This document shows, one piece after another, positions 9,358 through 17,690 of a stretch of DNA of 64,000 nucleotides (position 1 is the first letter of the stretch; every line of letters starts with the position of its first letter). The DNA lies in contig JAHFUR010000015.1 in NCBI GenBank assembly GCA_023264995.1, positions 1 through 64,000 on the forward strand, read 5' to 3'. The translations under genes and the position numbers were made by a program. The stretch is from Acidimicrobiia bacterium. GTDB lineage: Bacteria > Actinomycetota > Acidimicrobiia > Acidimicrobiales > AC-14. Under the pieces are notes generated by a model. The model worked only from the letters and a program-made list of their open reading frames with translations, was not told the DNA's origin and searched no databases.

Positions 9358-10341
9358 GTGCACCGGCTCGAGCGCCTGATCAACCTCGTGGCCGCCCTCC
9401 TCCACGCCGAGCGGCCGCTGACTGCCGACGAGCTCCGTCACCGCCTCCCCGGCTACGCCGCCGACCACGCCACGTTCCGGCGGGCCTTCGAGCGCGACAA
9501 GGAGGCGCTGCGCGACCTCGGCATCCCCGTGGTGGTGGAGCCCGTGGACGACGCCGCCCAGCCGAGTGCCATGGGGTACCGGATCCCGAAGGAGGCCTAC
9601 TACCTCAAGGATCCCGGCCTGGCCCCCGACGAGCTGGCCGCCCTCCACCTGGCCGCCTCGGCGGTCCGCCTGGAAGGGGCGAGCGGCGTGGAGGCGCTGT
9701 GGAAGCTGGGCGGGGAGCTGGCCGAAGAAGGGCCGAGCGGCCCCTTGAGCGGCTTCTCGAGCCCGAGCACCCTCGCCGGCCCCGCGGGCACCGCGATGGC
9801 CGCCCTGCCGGGGACGGCCAACTTGGCGCCAGTGTTCGCCGCCATCTCCGCCCGCCGGCGCATCGGCTTCACCTACCGGGGCCGGGCCCGGCGGGTCGAC
9901 CCTTGGCGGCTGTCGTTCCGCAACGGCCACTGGTACCTGGCCGGCTTCGACCACGACGCCGGCGAGGAGCGCATGTTCCGCCTCGACCGGGTGGAGTCCG
10001 AGGTGCTGGCCACCGGCGACGACGCCGCCTTCGAGCGGCCGCCTCACGCCGGCACGCAACCGCCGCCCTGGGAGCTCGGCGCCGACGAAGCGCTCACGGC
10101 CAGGCTCCGGGTCGACGCCGGCCAGGCGGCGTGGGCCGCGGGCCACGTCGGCCCCGAGGCCGTCGAGTCGTGGGACGAGGACGGCTCGGTGGTCCTGGCC
10201 GTCCGGGTGACCAACCGGGATGCGTTCCGGTCGTTCGTGCTGGGCTTCCTCGACCACGCCGAGGTGCTGTCGCCCGCGGTGCTGCGGGGCGAGATGGTCG
10301 AGTGGCTGGAAGCGTTGGCGGAGGCCCCATGCCTAAGGTGA
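9358..10341 (+). CDS. pafB: WYL-domain transcription activator subunit PafB
   Basis: 327-residue regulator. It has an N-terminal helix-turn-helix (RLERLINLVAALLHAERPLTADELRHRLPGY), a WYL sensor domain around residues 160-240 containing RRIGFTYRGRARRVDPWRLSFRNGHWYLAGFD, and a C-terminal WCX-type extension. In mycobacteria PafB and PafC act together to activate DNA-damage genes independently of LexA, and the WYL domain is thought to sense single-stranded DNA or another nucleic-acid signal. GTG 9358 (VHRLERLINLV) is chosen because it gives the standard N-terminus. The pafC start lies inside its 3' end (13-base overlap), implying translational coupling. Confidence 0.9.
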   Translation: MHRLERLINLVAALLHAERPLTADELRHRLPGYAADHATFRRAFERDKEALRDLGIPVVVEPVDDAAQPSAMGYRIPKEAYYLKDPGLAPDELAALHLAASAVRLEGASGVEALWKLGGELAEEGPSGPLSGFSSPSTLAGPAGTAMAALPGTANLAPVFAAISARRRIGFTYRGRARRVDPWRLSFRNGHWYLAGFDHDAGEERMFRLDRVESEVLATGDDAAFERPPHAGTQPPPWELGADEALTARLRVDAGQAAWAAGHVGPEAVESWDEDGSVVLAVRVTNRDAFRSFVLGFLDHAEVLSPAVLRGEMVEWLEALAEAPCLR

Positions 10342-11264
10342 GCGCCGACGAGCGCCTCCAGCGCCTGCTGGCGCTGATCCCGTGGGTCGCGTCGCGTGAC
10401 GGGCCCCGGGTCGACGACGTGTGTGCCCGCTTCGGGTGCACCCAGGCCGAGCTGGTGGCTGAGCTGGAGCTGCTCTTCTTGTGTGGGCTCCACCCCTATA
10501 CGCCCGACGTGCTCATCGACGTCGACATCGCCGACGGGCGGGTGTGGATCCGCTACGCCGAGTACTTCGAACGGCCCCTGCGGCTGACGCCGGCCGAAGG
10601 CCTGGCCCTCCTCGCCGCCGGGCGCACCGTGCTGGCCGGGTCGGGCGCCGACGAGGGTGGCCCGCTCGACCGCGGCCTGCACAAGCTGGCCGCGGCCATG
10701 GGCGTCGACGCCGGCGAAGCGGTGGAGATCGAGCTGGGCGCCGTCGCCGACGACCTTCTCCGGACGCTGCGGGCCGCCATCGGCGCATCCCGGCAGGTCG
10801 AGATCGACTACTACTCCTTCGGCCGCGACGAGCGGGCGTCGCGGGTCATCGACCCGTACGCGGTGTTCTCCGCCGGCGGGCAGTGGTACGTCTCCGGCTG
10901 GTGCCACCGGGCTGACGACGAGCGGCTGTTCCGGGTCGACCGGATCGCCACCGCCGCCTTGCTCGATAGCGGCTTCGACCCCCCGGCCCGGCCGCCCGAG
11001 CTGGCGTCGTACCGCCCCGGCGCTGACGACCCCAGGGTGACGCTCGACCTGGAGGCCTCGGCCCGCTGGGTGGCCGAGCAGTACCCGGTCGAGACGGTCG
11101 CCGAGCTCGAGAGCGGGGGCCTCCGGGTGACCCTCGTGGCCAGCCAGGCGGCATGGCTCGAACGGCTGCTGCTGCGCCTCGGTCCCCGGGCGAGCGTCGT
11201 GGGCGGGGACGCCGGCGTCACGTCATCCGCGGCTCGCCGACTCTTGGCCCGGTACCAGGGGTAG
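10329..11264 (+). CDS. pafC: WYL-domain transcription activator subunit PafC
   Basis: 311-residue partner of PafB. It begins MPKVSADERLQRLLALIPWVASRDGPRVDDVCARFGC, a winged-helix N-terminus. The WYL core reads RQVEIDYYSFGRDERASRVIDPYAVFSAGGQWYVSGWCHRA, and the RLFRVDRI segment is conserved. The start ATG 10329 overlaps the end of pafB. The frame is open upstream, but those codons only shadow pafB. PafB and PafC form the heterodimeric activator of the mycobacterial DNA-damage response. The presence of DNA-processing genes elsewhere in the window (60-64 kb) fits such a regulator, but no binding site could be assigned. Confidence 0.9.
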   Translation: MPKVSADERLQRLLALIPWVASRDGPRVDDVCARFGCTQAELVAELELLFLCGLHPYTPDVLIDVDIADGRVWIRYAEYFERPLRLTPAEGLALLAAGRTVLAGSGADEGGPLDRGLHKLAAAMGVDAGEAVEIELGAVADDLLRTLRAAIGASRQVEIDYYSFGRDERASRVIDPYAVFSAGGQWYVSGWCHRADDERLFRVDRIATAALLDSGFDPPARPPELASYRPGADDPRVTLDLEASARWVAEQYPVETVAELESGGLRVTLVASQAAWLERLLLRLGPRASVVGGDAGVTSSAARRLLARYQG

Positions 11265-11275
11265 CCTCGGGGCAG

Positions 11276-11920
11276 ATGTCGATCGAAGACGACCCCGTCC
11301 TGTCCGAGGCCGGCCGCCTCCCGGAAATGGGTGGGCCGCCGGTGGAAGTCGAAGCCAAGCCCTCGACGTTCCGCAACGTCGTCGAGTGGGCCGTGATCGC
11401 CGGCGGCGCGCTCCTGGTGGCCTTCGTCATCAAGACGTTCCTGCTGCAGGCCTTCTACATCCCCTCGCTGTCGATGGCGCCGACGCTCAAGATCAACGAC
11501 CGTGTCCTGGTCAACAAGCTCAGCTACGACCTCCACGACGTCCACCGCGGCGACGTGGTGGTCTTCGAGAGCCCGCCGAATGACGGTGCGGCCACGAAGG
11601 ACCTGATCAAGCGGGTCATCGGCCTGCCCGGAGAGACCGTGGAAGCTCGTGACGGGCACGTCCTGATCAACGGGCAGGTGCTTAACGAGCCCTGGTTGGA
11701 ACGCGGTGTGGAGACCCGAGGCGCGATCTGCCAATCCGACACGCTTCCCGGGTGTGTGGGCCAGGACAAGCTGGTCGTACCCGCGGACCGCTACTTCGTG
11801 CTCGGCGACAACCGGGGCAACTCACGGGACAGCCGCTTCATCGGGGCCATCTCTGGGTCCTTGATCATCGGCCGGGCATTCGTCCGGGTCTGGCCGGTGA
11901 CGGCCATCAGCCTGCTCTAG
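11276..11920 (+). CDS. lepB: Signal peptidase I
   Basis: 214-residue membrane protease that removes signal peptides after Sec or Tat export. A single N-terminal transmembrane helix (about residues 36-56, VVEWAVIAGGALLVAFVIKTF) anchors it. The catalytic Ser66 is in IPSLSMAPTL and the general-base Lys112 is in KRVIGLPGE. Box E appears as VLGDNRGNSRDSRFIG. The short insert with two cysteines (CQSDTLPGC) may form a disulfide outside the cell. ATG 11276 is preferred; the longer open frame upstream overlaps pafC. It starts 11 bases after pafC and converges with the next gene. Confidence 0.94.
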   Translation: MSIEDDPVLSEAGRLPEMGGPPVEVEAKPSTFRNVVEWAVIAGGALLVAFVIKTFLLQAFYIPSLSMAPTLKINDRVLVNKLSYDLHDVHRGDVVVFESPPNDGAATKDLIKRVIGLPGETVEARDGHVLINGQVLNEPWLERGVETRGAICQSDTLPGCVGQDKLVVPADRYFVLGDNRGNSRDSRFIGAISGSLIIGRAFVRVWPVTAISLL

Positions 11921-11929
11921 GCCAGCGGC

Positions 11930-12703
11930 CTAGCCGGCGGGCGCGAACATCCCTTCGAGGCGCTCGGCCAGCCGCCCGATGGCCTGGACCGCCTCGCAGT
12001 CGGGGGCGCTGTCGAGGACACAGCGCGACGCCCGGTCGGCGGCGGGGACCGAGGGGTCCTCGGGGATGGCCACGAGGAGCTCGCAGCCGCGCTCGGCGGC
12101 GAACGCCTCCATCCGTTCGACGTCGGCCGGCCCGGTGGCCCGGTTGCCGATGAACGCGACGCGGGGGATCCCCAGCTCAAGGGCCAGCTTGTGGGTGCGG
12201 TCGGCGGTCATCATCACCTTCGCCGTCGGTTGGACGACGACGAGGAGGATGTCGACGTAGCGCAGAGTGCCGCCGGCCCAGGAGAGGTGCTCGAGGCCGG
12301 CCTCCATGTCGGCGACGACGAACGTGCCCGGAAGGTCCTTCTCTATCCGTTCGATGAAGTCACGCACGGTGACATGGGCGGTACCCGTTCAGCCGGAGCC
12401 GGCCTTCTCGGCCATCGCCCCCAGCAGGATGGTGATGCCGTCGGGGCCGGGTGTGCCGTACTGCTCCAGGAGCTGGGTGGGCGACAGCCCCTCCGGCACC
12501 CGCCGGCGGGGGCCGGACTGGTCGAGGAACGGGCGCAGCTTGGCCGCACCCTCCTCGCCCAGGCCGATGTTGGCGCCCAGGTTCGGGTCTGAGTCACAGT
12601 CGATGGCGATCACCCGGTGGCCCCGACGGGCCAGGGTGCGGGACAACACGGCGGAGGTGGTGGTCTTGCCCACCCCGCCCTTGCCGGAGATGCCGAGGCG
12701 CAT
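11930..12703 (-). CDS. CooC/ParA-type nucleotide-binding ATPase with one in-frame TGA (selenoprotein candidate or nonsense-interrupted gene)
   Basis: Reading from ATG 12703, the frame encodes a deviant-Walker P-loop ATPase (SGKGGVGKTTT at about residues 6-16, IDCDSDPNLG at about 34-43). It stops at TGA 12391-12389 (codon 105, after AEKAGSG). It resumes in the same frame with TGTAHVTVRDFIERI and continues to TAG 11930, including VVADMEAGLEHLSWAGG and VVVQPTAKVMMTADRT. The total is 257 codons, the normal size for the family. There is no frameshift or other lesion. Relatives that I recall carry cysteines in a C-x-C motif near this site; here the first position is TGA and the third is Gly. Either the TGA is recoded or the gene is freshly broken. 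The physiological role is unknown; CooC itself inserts nickel. Confidence 0.72.
12359..12373 (-). promoter_or_regulatory. SECIS-like hairpin downstream of the in-frame TGA
   Basis: On the coding (reverse) strand GTCAC-CGTGC-GTGAC forms a perfect 5-bp stem with a 5-base loop. The loop begins 21 bases after the TGA at 12391-12389. Bacterial selenocysteine insertion elements generally place a small apical loop about 16-37 bases after the UGA, with a G among the first two loop bases. Here the second loop base is G. A lower pairing of TGAA with TTCA just outside the stem is possible. A short hairpin like this also occurs by chance, so it is suggestive only. Confidence 0.3.
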
Positions 12704-12746
12704 GGGCCGAGGCTAGCGACAATCGTGGCTACTGGCGCGGCCTTGG

Positions 12747-12885
12747 CGCCGGCGGTTCGGGCAGAGGCGGTTACGGCAGCAGGCGGCGGATGGGGTCGAC
12801 GGCCGGCATCTATGGGTGGAGCTGGGTCGACCGTTGCCGCTGCCTGCGCCGGCGGTTACGGCAGCAGGCGGCGGATGGGGTCGAC
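12747..12885. repeat. Partial duplication of the 3' end of the following reverse-strand gene
   Basis: A 35-base sequence is present twice in direct orientation, at 12766-12800 and 12851-12885, 85 bases apart. The second copy is the C-terminal coding end (VDPIRRLLP plus stop) of the gene ending at 12856. The first is a non-coding duplicate downstream of it. A third fragment, 12747-12765, matches 12847-12865 at 17 of 19 positions. This looks like a local tandem duplication by slippage or unequal recombination. Confidence 0.8.
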
Positions 12886-13632
12886 CCAGGTGTCGGTGTT
12901 GGTGGGGTCGAGGGCGATGTCGGCGCCCAGCGGCACCTGGGCGTCCGAGGTGACGGCTGCGACGGGCAGGAACCGGCCGCACGCCACGGCCCGGAGCTCC
13001 ATGACGAACTCCTTCCCCGTCGGCCCGCTGGCGTCGATCAGCACGACCGTCGGGATGATCCCGCCGCACATCTCGGGGGTGATGCTGTCGAAGTCGCGGG
13101 TAATGAACCGGCAGTCGGGGAGGTTGCCTTCGAGGGCACGGGTGCGGTCCTCGTCGACACCGATGGTGAGGACGATCGATGGGGGCAGGCCGGCGTTGCG
13201 CCGGGCCCCTCCCATCTCGGCGGTGTAGTCGGGCTCCTTGAAGGGCTCGTCGGTGGCGTAGTCGCCGAGGAAGGCGTCAGCCCCGGCTCGGGCGCTGATG
13301 GCCGCCTCCGCCGTCTTCGCGTCCGCGGCCCACACCTCCCACTGGACGATGCCCAGGGCGATCTCGGTGTAGGTGATGGCGTAGAGCAGCGGCGGGTTGG
13401 TGGCCACCGGCTGCATGCCCGAGACCGAGAGCTCCAGGGTCACCTGGTCGACGATGTCGGTGTCCCGGGGTGGGGCGTCCCGCCGGACGGAGAACACGTC
13501 CGGGGACACCCGGAAGCAGATTTGCCACCACCCGTCGAGGAACAGGCAGTCGCCTTCCAGGTGAGTGCTCGGGCCGAACGCAGTGCGGGCGCCGTCGTGC
13601 AGAAACGCGGCGATTACCTCGCGGTCTTCCAT
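12856..13632 (-). CDS. Unknown protein with a possible receiver-like C-terminal domain
   Basis: 258 residues from ATG 13632 (MEDREVIAAFLHDGARTAFG). I do not recognise the N-terminal half, which contains WWQICFRVSPDVFSVRRD and a predicted alpha/beta region. The C-terminal about 110 residues resemble a CheY fold. PSIVLTIGVDEDRTRALE gives the first strand and helix, IPTVVLIDAS places an Asp where the phospho-acceptor would be, LPVAAVTSD is strand 4, and ADIALDP is strand 5. The usual Lys after strand 5 is absent, so if it is a receiver it is a non-phosphorylatable type. The start lies 3 bases from the divergent neighbour's proposed start. Its 3' end is duplicated downstream. Confidence 0.6.
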   Translation of the reverse strand: MEDREVIAAFLHDGARTAFGPSTHLEGDCLFLDGWWQICFRVSPDVFSVRRDAPPRDTDIVDQVTLELSVSGMQPVATNPPLLYAITYTEIALGIVQWEVWAADAKTAEAAISARAGADAFLGDYATDEPFKEPDYTAEMGGARRNAGLPPSIVLTIGVDEDRTRALEGNLPDCRFITRDFDSITPEMCGGIIPTVVLIDASGPTGKEFVMELRAVACGRFLPVAAVTSDAQVPLGADIALDPTNTDTWVDPIRRLLP

Positions 13633-13635
13633 GGG

Positions 13636-14016
13636 TTGCAGAGTACCGGCGCCGGCTACCGTTCGGGCATCGACGAGGCGTTCTGCTACATCACCACCAC
13701 CGGCCGGCGGACGGGCCGGGCGCATCGCATCGAGATCTGGTTCGCCGCCGCCCCGGGCACCCGCACGATCTACGTCCTCGCCGGCGGCCGGGAGCGGGCC
13801 GACTTCGTCCGCAATGCCATGGCCGACCCCCGGGTGACGGTGCGCATCGGCGCGACCGAAAGCGACGCCACGGCCCGGGTGGTCGCGCCGGGTACTGCCG
13901 AGGACGCCCTGGCCCGGCGCCTCCTTCTGGCCAAGTACGCCCAGCCGGGTGGCACCGACGATCTGAGCGGCTGGGGCGCCACCGCCCTGCCGGTGGCGTT
14001 CGACCTCGATTTCTGA
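13636..14016 (+). CDS. Nitroreductase/deazaflavin-dependent oxidoreductase family protein
   Basis: About 126 residues of a split-barrel flavin-binding fold related to Ddn/F420-dependent enzymes. Diagnostic are ITTTGRRTGRAHRIEIWF near the N-terminus and IYVLAGGRERADFVRNAMADPRVTVRIG. Members use F420H2 or FMN to reduce small molecules. No ATG is available before the conserved TTTGRRTG motif. TTG 13636 is a best guess, leaving almost no space to the divergent gene (start 13632). Either both promoters lie inside the opposite coding regions or one start is misplaced. No transmembrane segment is present. Confidence 0.7.
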   Translation: MQSTGAGYRSGIDEAFCYITTTGRRTGRAHRIEIWFAAAPGTRTIYVLAGGRERADFVRNAMADPRVTVRIGATESDATARVVAPGTAEDALARRLLLAKYAQPGGTDDLSGWGATALPVAFDLDF

Positions 14017-14185
14017 TGGGTACGCCCGCGGCGGGGTGACGGGAGGTACACCGTAGGGTGACGTATGGCTCGTCCCGCCGGCGCAACGTCGGAGGGTGAC
14101 GGTGGCAGCGCATCGGCTGGGCGAGCTGGGCCGCGCTTCGCTGGTCCGGCCGCCGGGCCGCCCCGCCGGCGACGGGACCGGTCTC

Positions 14186-14566
14186 ATGAAGCGCCTGCTC
14201 GTCGCTGCCGCGCTCCTGTTCACCGCGTGCGCCGGCCCTCGCAACAGCCTGAACACGCCGGCCAGCACCTGCTTCCGGGGCCTGCCCGCCGCCGCAGCGG
14301 CCGTCGGTGGCAAGGCCGAGCTGGTGGGGGTGCGCCGGGTGCCGACCCATGACCTCGTCGACAAGGTCCTCCAGGCCGGGCGAGTCCCGCCCGGCGAGGT
14401 CTGCCTCGTCGCCTACCGAGGCCCCTTCGCCGGTGGCGAGGTGGCCGGCGCTGACCCCGCGGGGCCGGGCACCTACGCCGTCGTCGCCCTCGACGACCGG
14501 GGCTCGCGTGTCCTGGCCACGTTCGTGCTCGACCAGTTGCCCGTCCGGTTCCGCCACAAGATCTGA
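14186..14566 (+). CDS. Small lipoprotein of unknown function
   Basis: 126 residues from ATG 14186. A short basic start MKR, a hydrophobic core LLVAAALLF and the lipobox-like TAC place the lipidated Cys at about residue 15 (MKRLLVAAALLFTAC). The exported part contains two further cysteines (TCFRGL, VCLVAYRG), which could form a disulfide. The remaining sequence (AELVGVRRVPTHDLVDKVLQAG; TYAVVALDDRGSRVLATFVL) is not recognised. The frame extends 90 bases upstream, but that extension is Arg/Pro-rich and would hide the signal peptide. It is convergent with the GNAT gene. Confidence 0.6.
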   Translation: MKRLLVAAALLFTACAGPRNSLNTPASTCFRGLPAAAAAVGGKAELVGVRRVPTHDLVDKVLQAGRVPPGEVCLVAYRGPFAGGEVAGADPAGPGTYAVVALDDRGSRVLATFVLDQLPVRFRHKI

Positions 14567-14581
14567 CTGGGGGCCATCACC

Positions 14582-15031
14582 TCAGGCGGCTGGGACCATC
14601 ACCGCCATGATGACGTGGAGGCCGAAGCCGGGGAGGTCGAACTCGTCGCTCACCACCTCGAGGCCGGCCCGCTTGTAGAACCCGACGGCGGCGAGGCGGG
14701 CGTTGCACCACAGCTCGCCCCCACCCATGGCCCCGACATGGCCGACGCAGGCGGCGAGGAGGGCAGCGCCGAAGCCGGTGCCCCGGACGTCGGCGTCGGT
14801 TGCCATGCCCCGGAGGCGCCATCCGGGGCCACCGTCACGGCCTTCCCGGTACAGCGAGGCGATGCCCACCAGGCGGTCGCCGGCGAAGGCGCCGAAGTGG
14901 ACAGAGCCGGCGGCGAGGTCGCCGGCGTAGGCGGTCTTGTCGTACCCCTCGCCGGGCCGGAGGACCCGGTGGCGGAGGGGACGGACCTCCTCGGCGGTAA
15001 CGGGGCGGATCAGGGCAGGGTCGGCATCCAC
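14582..15031 (-). CDS. GNAT-family N-acetyltransferase
   Basis: 149-residue acetyl-CoA-dependent acetyltransferase fold. The acetyl-CoA pyrophosphate loop is RGMATDADVRGTGFGAALLAACV (the R-G-x-G-x-G/A type motif A), and the C-terminal beta-bulge region is ARLAAVGFYKRAGLEVVSDEF, typical of GNAT motif B. The substrate cannot be predicted. It starts 22 bases inside the 3' end of leuD on the same strand, so it is probably translated from the leuCD message. There is no signal peptide. Confidence 0.85.
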   Translation of the reverse strand: MDADPALIRPVTAEEVRPLRHRVLRPGEGYDKTAYAGDLAAGSVHFGAFAGDRLVGIASLYREGRDGGPGWRLRGMATDADVRGTGFGAALLAACVGHVGAMGGGELWCNARLAAVGFYKRAGLEVVSDEFDLPGFGLHVIMAVMVPAA

Positions 15032-15597
15032 GCCGGCCGGGAGGCCTCATAGGCCACGATCTCGTCCTCGTTGCGCAGGCTCAGCCCGATGTCGTCGAGG
15101 CCTTCGAGGAACCGCCACTGGGTGAAGTCGTCGAGCGGGAAGGTGGCGGACACGCCGGCGCCACCCACCGTGCGGGCCGCGACGTCGATGGTGATCACCA
15201 CCGACGGGTCGGCCTCGACCGCGGCCAGTAGCGCATCGCCCACCTCGGCCGGGACCTGGACGGGCACCATGCCGGCCTTGGTGCAGTTGGTCCGGAAGAT
15301 GTCGGCGAAGCTCGGGGAGACCACGGCGGCGAAGCCGTAGTCCAGCAGGGCCCACACCGCGTGCTCGCGCGACGAGCCGGTACCGAAATTCGGCCCGGTC
15401 ACCAGTACGGCGGCGCCGGCGAACCGCGGCTGGTTCAGGACGAACTCGGGGTCGGCCCGCCACTCGGAGAAGAGGCCCTGCCCGAAGCCGGTGCGCTCCA
15501 CCCGCTTGAGCCATTTGGCCGGGATGATCTGGTCGGTGTCGACGTCGGACCGGCGCAGGGGCACGGCGGTACCGGTGACGGTGCGGACAGGCTCCAT
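15010..15597 (-). CDS. leuD: 3-isopropylmalate dehydratase small subunit
   Basis: 195-residue swivelling subunit of isopropylmalate isomerase, which with LeuC converts 2-isopropylmalate to 3-isopropylmalate in leucine synthesis. Diagnostic segments are SDVDTDQIIPAKWLKRVERTGF, GPNFGTGSSREHAVWAL and SFADIFRTNCTKAGMVPV. The start ATG 15597 follows the leuC stop by two bases, so translation is coupled. The longer open frame upstream is a shadow of leuC. Family length is normal. Confidence 0.95.
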   Translation of the reverse strand: MEPVRTVTGTAVPLRRSDVDTDQIIPAKWLKRVERTGFGQGLFSEWRADPEFVLNQPRFAGAAVLVTGPNFGTGSSREHAVWALLDYGFAAVVSPSFADIFRTNCTKAGMVPVQVPAEVGDALLAAVEADPSVVITIDVAARTVGGAGVSATFPLDDFTQWRFLEGLDDIGLSLRNEDEIVAYEASRPAWMPTLP

Positions 15598-15599
15598 GG

Positions 15600-16985
15600 C
15601 TACAGATCCTCCGGGGTGGCGAAGTGGCCGGCGACGGCGGTGGCGGCGGCGACGGCGGGGGAGACCAGATGGGTGCGCCCGCCCGGGCCCTGGCGACCCT
15701 CGAAGTTGCGGTTCGAGGTGGACGCGCACCGCTCCTGGGGGCTGAGCTGGTCGGGGTTCATGCCCAGGCACATGGAGCAGCCCGCCGCCCTCCACTCGAA
15801 GCCGGCGGCGGTGAAGATGCGGTCGAGGCCCTCGGCCTCAGCCTCGGCCTTCACCCGCATTGAGCCGGGCACGACCATGGCCCGCATCCCGGCCGCCACG
15901 TGCCGGCCGTCGACCACGGCGGCGGCCGCCCGGAGGTCGGCGAGCCGCGAGTTGGTGCAGGAGCCGATGAACACCGTGTCGACACGGATCTCGCGTACCG
16001 GTGTGCCGGCGGCCAGGCCCATGTAGGTCAGGGCCCGGCGGGCCGACTCGGCCTGGCCGGCGTCGGTGAGGATGTCCGGGTCGGGCACGACCCCGTCGAT
16101 GGCGACGACCTGCGAGGGGTTTGTACCCCAGGTGACATGGGGCCGGAGCGCGGTGGCGTCGATCACGACCTCCTTGTCGAACACCGCGCCCTCGTCGGTG
16201 GCCAGGCTGCGCCAGTGCTCCACGGCGGCGCCCCAGTCGACGTCGGACGGGGCATGCGGCCGGCCGGCGAGCCACGCGAAGGTCGTCTCGTCGGGGGCCA
16301 CCAGGCCGGCCCGGGCCCCGGCCTCGATCGACATGTTGCAGATCGTCATGCGGCCTTCCATCGACAGTGACCGGACGGTCGAGCCCCGGTACTCGATGAC
16401 ATGGCCGGCGCCGCCGCCGGTGCCGATGCGCCCGATGAGGGCCAGGATGACGTCCTTGGCGGTGACGCCAGCCGGCAGGTCGCCCTCGATGGTGACGGCC
16501 ATGTTGGCCGGCCGGTGCTGGGGGAGGGTCTGGGTGGCCAGGACGTGCTCGACCTCGCTGCTGCCGATGCCGAAGGCCAGGGCGCCGAAGGCCCCGTGGG
16601 TGGACGTGTGGCTGTCACCACAGACGATGGTCATGCCCGGCTGGGTGAGGCCCTGCTCGGGGCCGATCACGTGGACGATCCCTTGGTTGGCGTGGCCCAT
16701 GGGGTAAAGGGTGATGCCGAACTCGGCGCAGTTGGTGGCCAGCGCGGCGATCTGCTTGGCCGAGATGGGATCGGCCAGGGGCAGGTCGAGGCCGATGGTG
16801 GGGGTGTTGTGGTCCATGGTGGCGACGGTGAGGTCGGGCCGGCGCACGCCTCGCCCGGCCAGCCGGAGGCCGTCGAAGGCCTGGGGTGTGGTGACCTCGT
16901 GGATCAGGTGCAGGTCGATGTAGAGCAGGTCGGGCTGACCCTCGGCGTGGTGCACGACGTGGCTGTCCCACACCTTGTTGGCCAT
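15600..16985 (-). CDS. leuC: 3-isopropylmalate dehydratase large subunit
   Basis: 461-residue catalytic, [4Fe-4S]-containing subunit of isopropylmalate isomerase. The N-terminus [11 protein letters not shown] and motifs [42 protein letters not shown] and [17 protein letters not shown] (cluster Cys), together with [10 protein letters not shown] (remaining two cluster Cys), are all present. ATG 16985 is the first sensible start and lies 45 bases from the divergent IclR-family regulator, its likely controller. leuD follows directly. In actinobacteria leuCD and this regulator type are commonly paired. Confidence 0.96.
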   Translation of the reverse strand: MANKVWDSHVVHHAEGQPDLLYIDLHLIHEVTTPQAFDGLRLAGRGVRRPDLTVATMDHNTPTIGLDLPLADPISAKQIAALATNCAEFGITLYPMGHANQGIVHVIGPEQGLTQPGMTIVCGDSHTSTHGAFGALAFGIGSSEVEHVLATQTLPQHRPANMAVTIEGDLPAGVTAKDVILALIGRIGTGGGAGHVIEYRGSTVRSLSMEGRMTICNMSIEAGARAGLVAPDETTFAWLAGRPHAPSDVDWGAAVEHWRSLATDEGAVFDKEVVIDATALRPHVTWGTNPSQVVAIDGVVPDPDILTDAGQAESARRALTYMGLAAGTPVREIRVDTVFIGSCTNSRLADLRAAAAVVDGRHVAAGMRAMVVPGSMRVKAEAEAEGLDRIFTAAGFEWRAAGCSMCLGMNPDQLSPQERCASTSNRNFEGRQGPGGRTHLVSPAVAAATAVAGHFATPEDL

Positions 16986-17030
16986 CGTCCGCGGTGGCCA
17001 TCCCACATTGTGAGAAGATAATCTCTCCAT
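16986..17030. promoter_or_regulatory. leuC / IclR-regulator divergent control region
   Basis: The 45-base gap is strikingly AT-richer than its surroundings and holds AGATAATCT (17016-17024), a perfect 4+1+4 palindrome. GATAAT (17017-17022) resembles a -10 element for the rightward gene and ends only 8 bases before its ATG, so that message would be nearly leaderless. The same spot is a plausible operator through which the IclR-family protein controls leuCD and itself. Assignment is from position and composition, not a known consensus. Confidence 0.4.
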
Positions 17031-17654
17031 ATGGACACTGTAAGCGGGATCGGGGTGCTCGACAAGGCAATATCGGTCCTGGACGCCGTCGAGGCCGGCC
17101 CGCAGACGCTGGCCGCGCTGGTCGACGCCACCGGGCTGTCGCGTGCAACGGCCCACCGGCTGGCGTCGGCCCTGGTCGTGCACGGGCTGCTGGGGCGCGA
17201 CGGCGCCGGGCGGTTCGTGATCGGTCCCCGCCTTACCGGCCTCGAGTTGGCCGCCCTGGCCCGGCCGGCGCTGGCCGCCCTGCGCGACGCCACGGGGGAG
17301 AGCACTCAGCTCTACGTGCGCCGGGGAGACCGGCGGCTGTGCGTGGCGTCGCTGGAGTCGCCCCACGGCCTCCGCACGATCGTGCCGGTGGGTATGTCGC
17401 TGCCCCTCGACGCCGGGTCGGCCGGCAAGGTCCTGCTGGGCGGTCCGGACGTGGTTGACCGGGGCTGGGCCGAGAGCGTCGAGGAGCGGGAGCGGGGGGT
17501 GGCGTCGGTGAGCGCCCCGGTGCTCGACCGAGCCGGGCAGGTGGTTGCTGCGGTATCGGTCTCGGGGCCGATCGAGCGCACGTCGCGCGCGCCCGGCCGG
17601 CGCTATGCCAACGCCGTGCTCGACGCGGCGGCGACGGTGGCCGCCGCCCTGTAG
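17031..17654 (+). CDS. IclR-family regulator of leuCD (NdgR/LtbR type)
   Basis: 207-residue regulator. It has an N-terminal winged helix ([49 protein letters not shown]) and a C-terminal IclR effector domain ([57 protein letters not shown]). Its position head-to-head with leuCD is the hallmark of NdgR of Streptomyces and LtbR of Corynebacterium, which repress leucine and sometimes tryptophan synthesis. It is slightly short compared with those homologues. The ligand is not known from the sequence. Autoregulation through the short intergenic region is likely. Confidence 0.85.
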   Translation: MDTVSGIGVLDKAISVLDAVEAGPQTLAALVDATGLSRATAHRLASALVVHGLLGRDGAGRFVIGPRLTGLELAALARPALAALRDATGESTQLYVRRGDRRLCVASLESPHGLRTIVPVGMSLPLDAGSAGKVLLGGPDVVDRGWAESVEERERGVASVSAPVLDRAGQVVAAVSVSGPIERTSRAPGRRYANAVLDAAATVAAAL

Positions 17655-17690
17655 ACCGGCTCAACGCCGACCACCGTCAGCACCGTCGGG

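Noticed and set aside
11930-12703. Explanation of the broken ATPase as a frameshift
   Set aside because: Both halves are in the same frame; only one TGA codon interrupts them.
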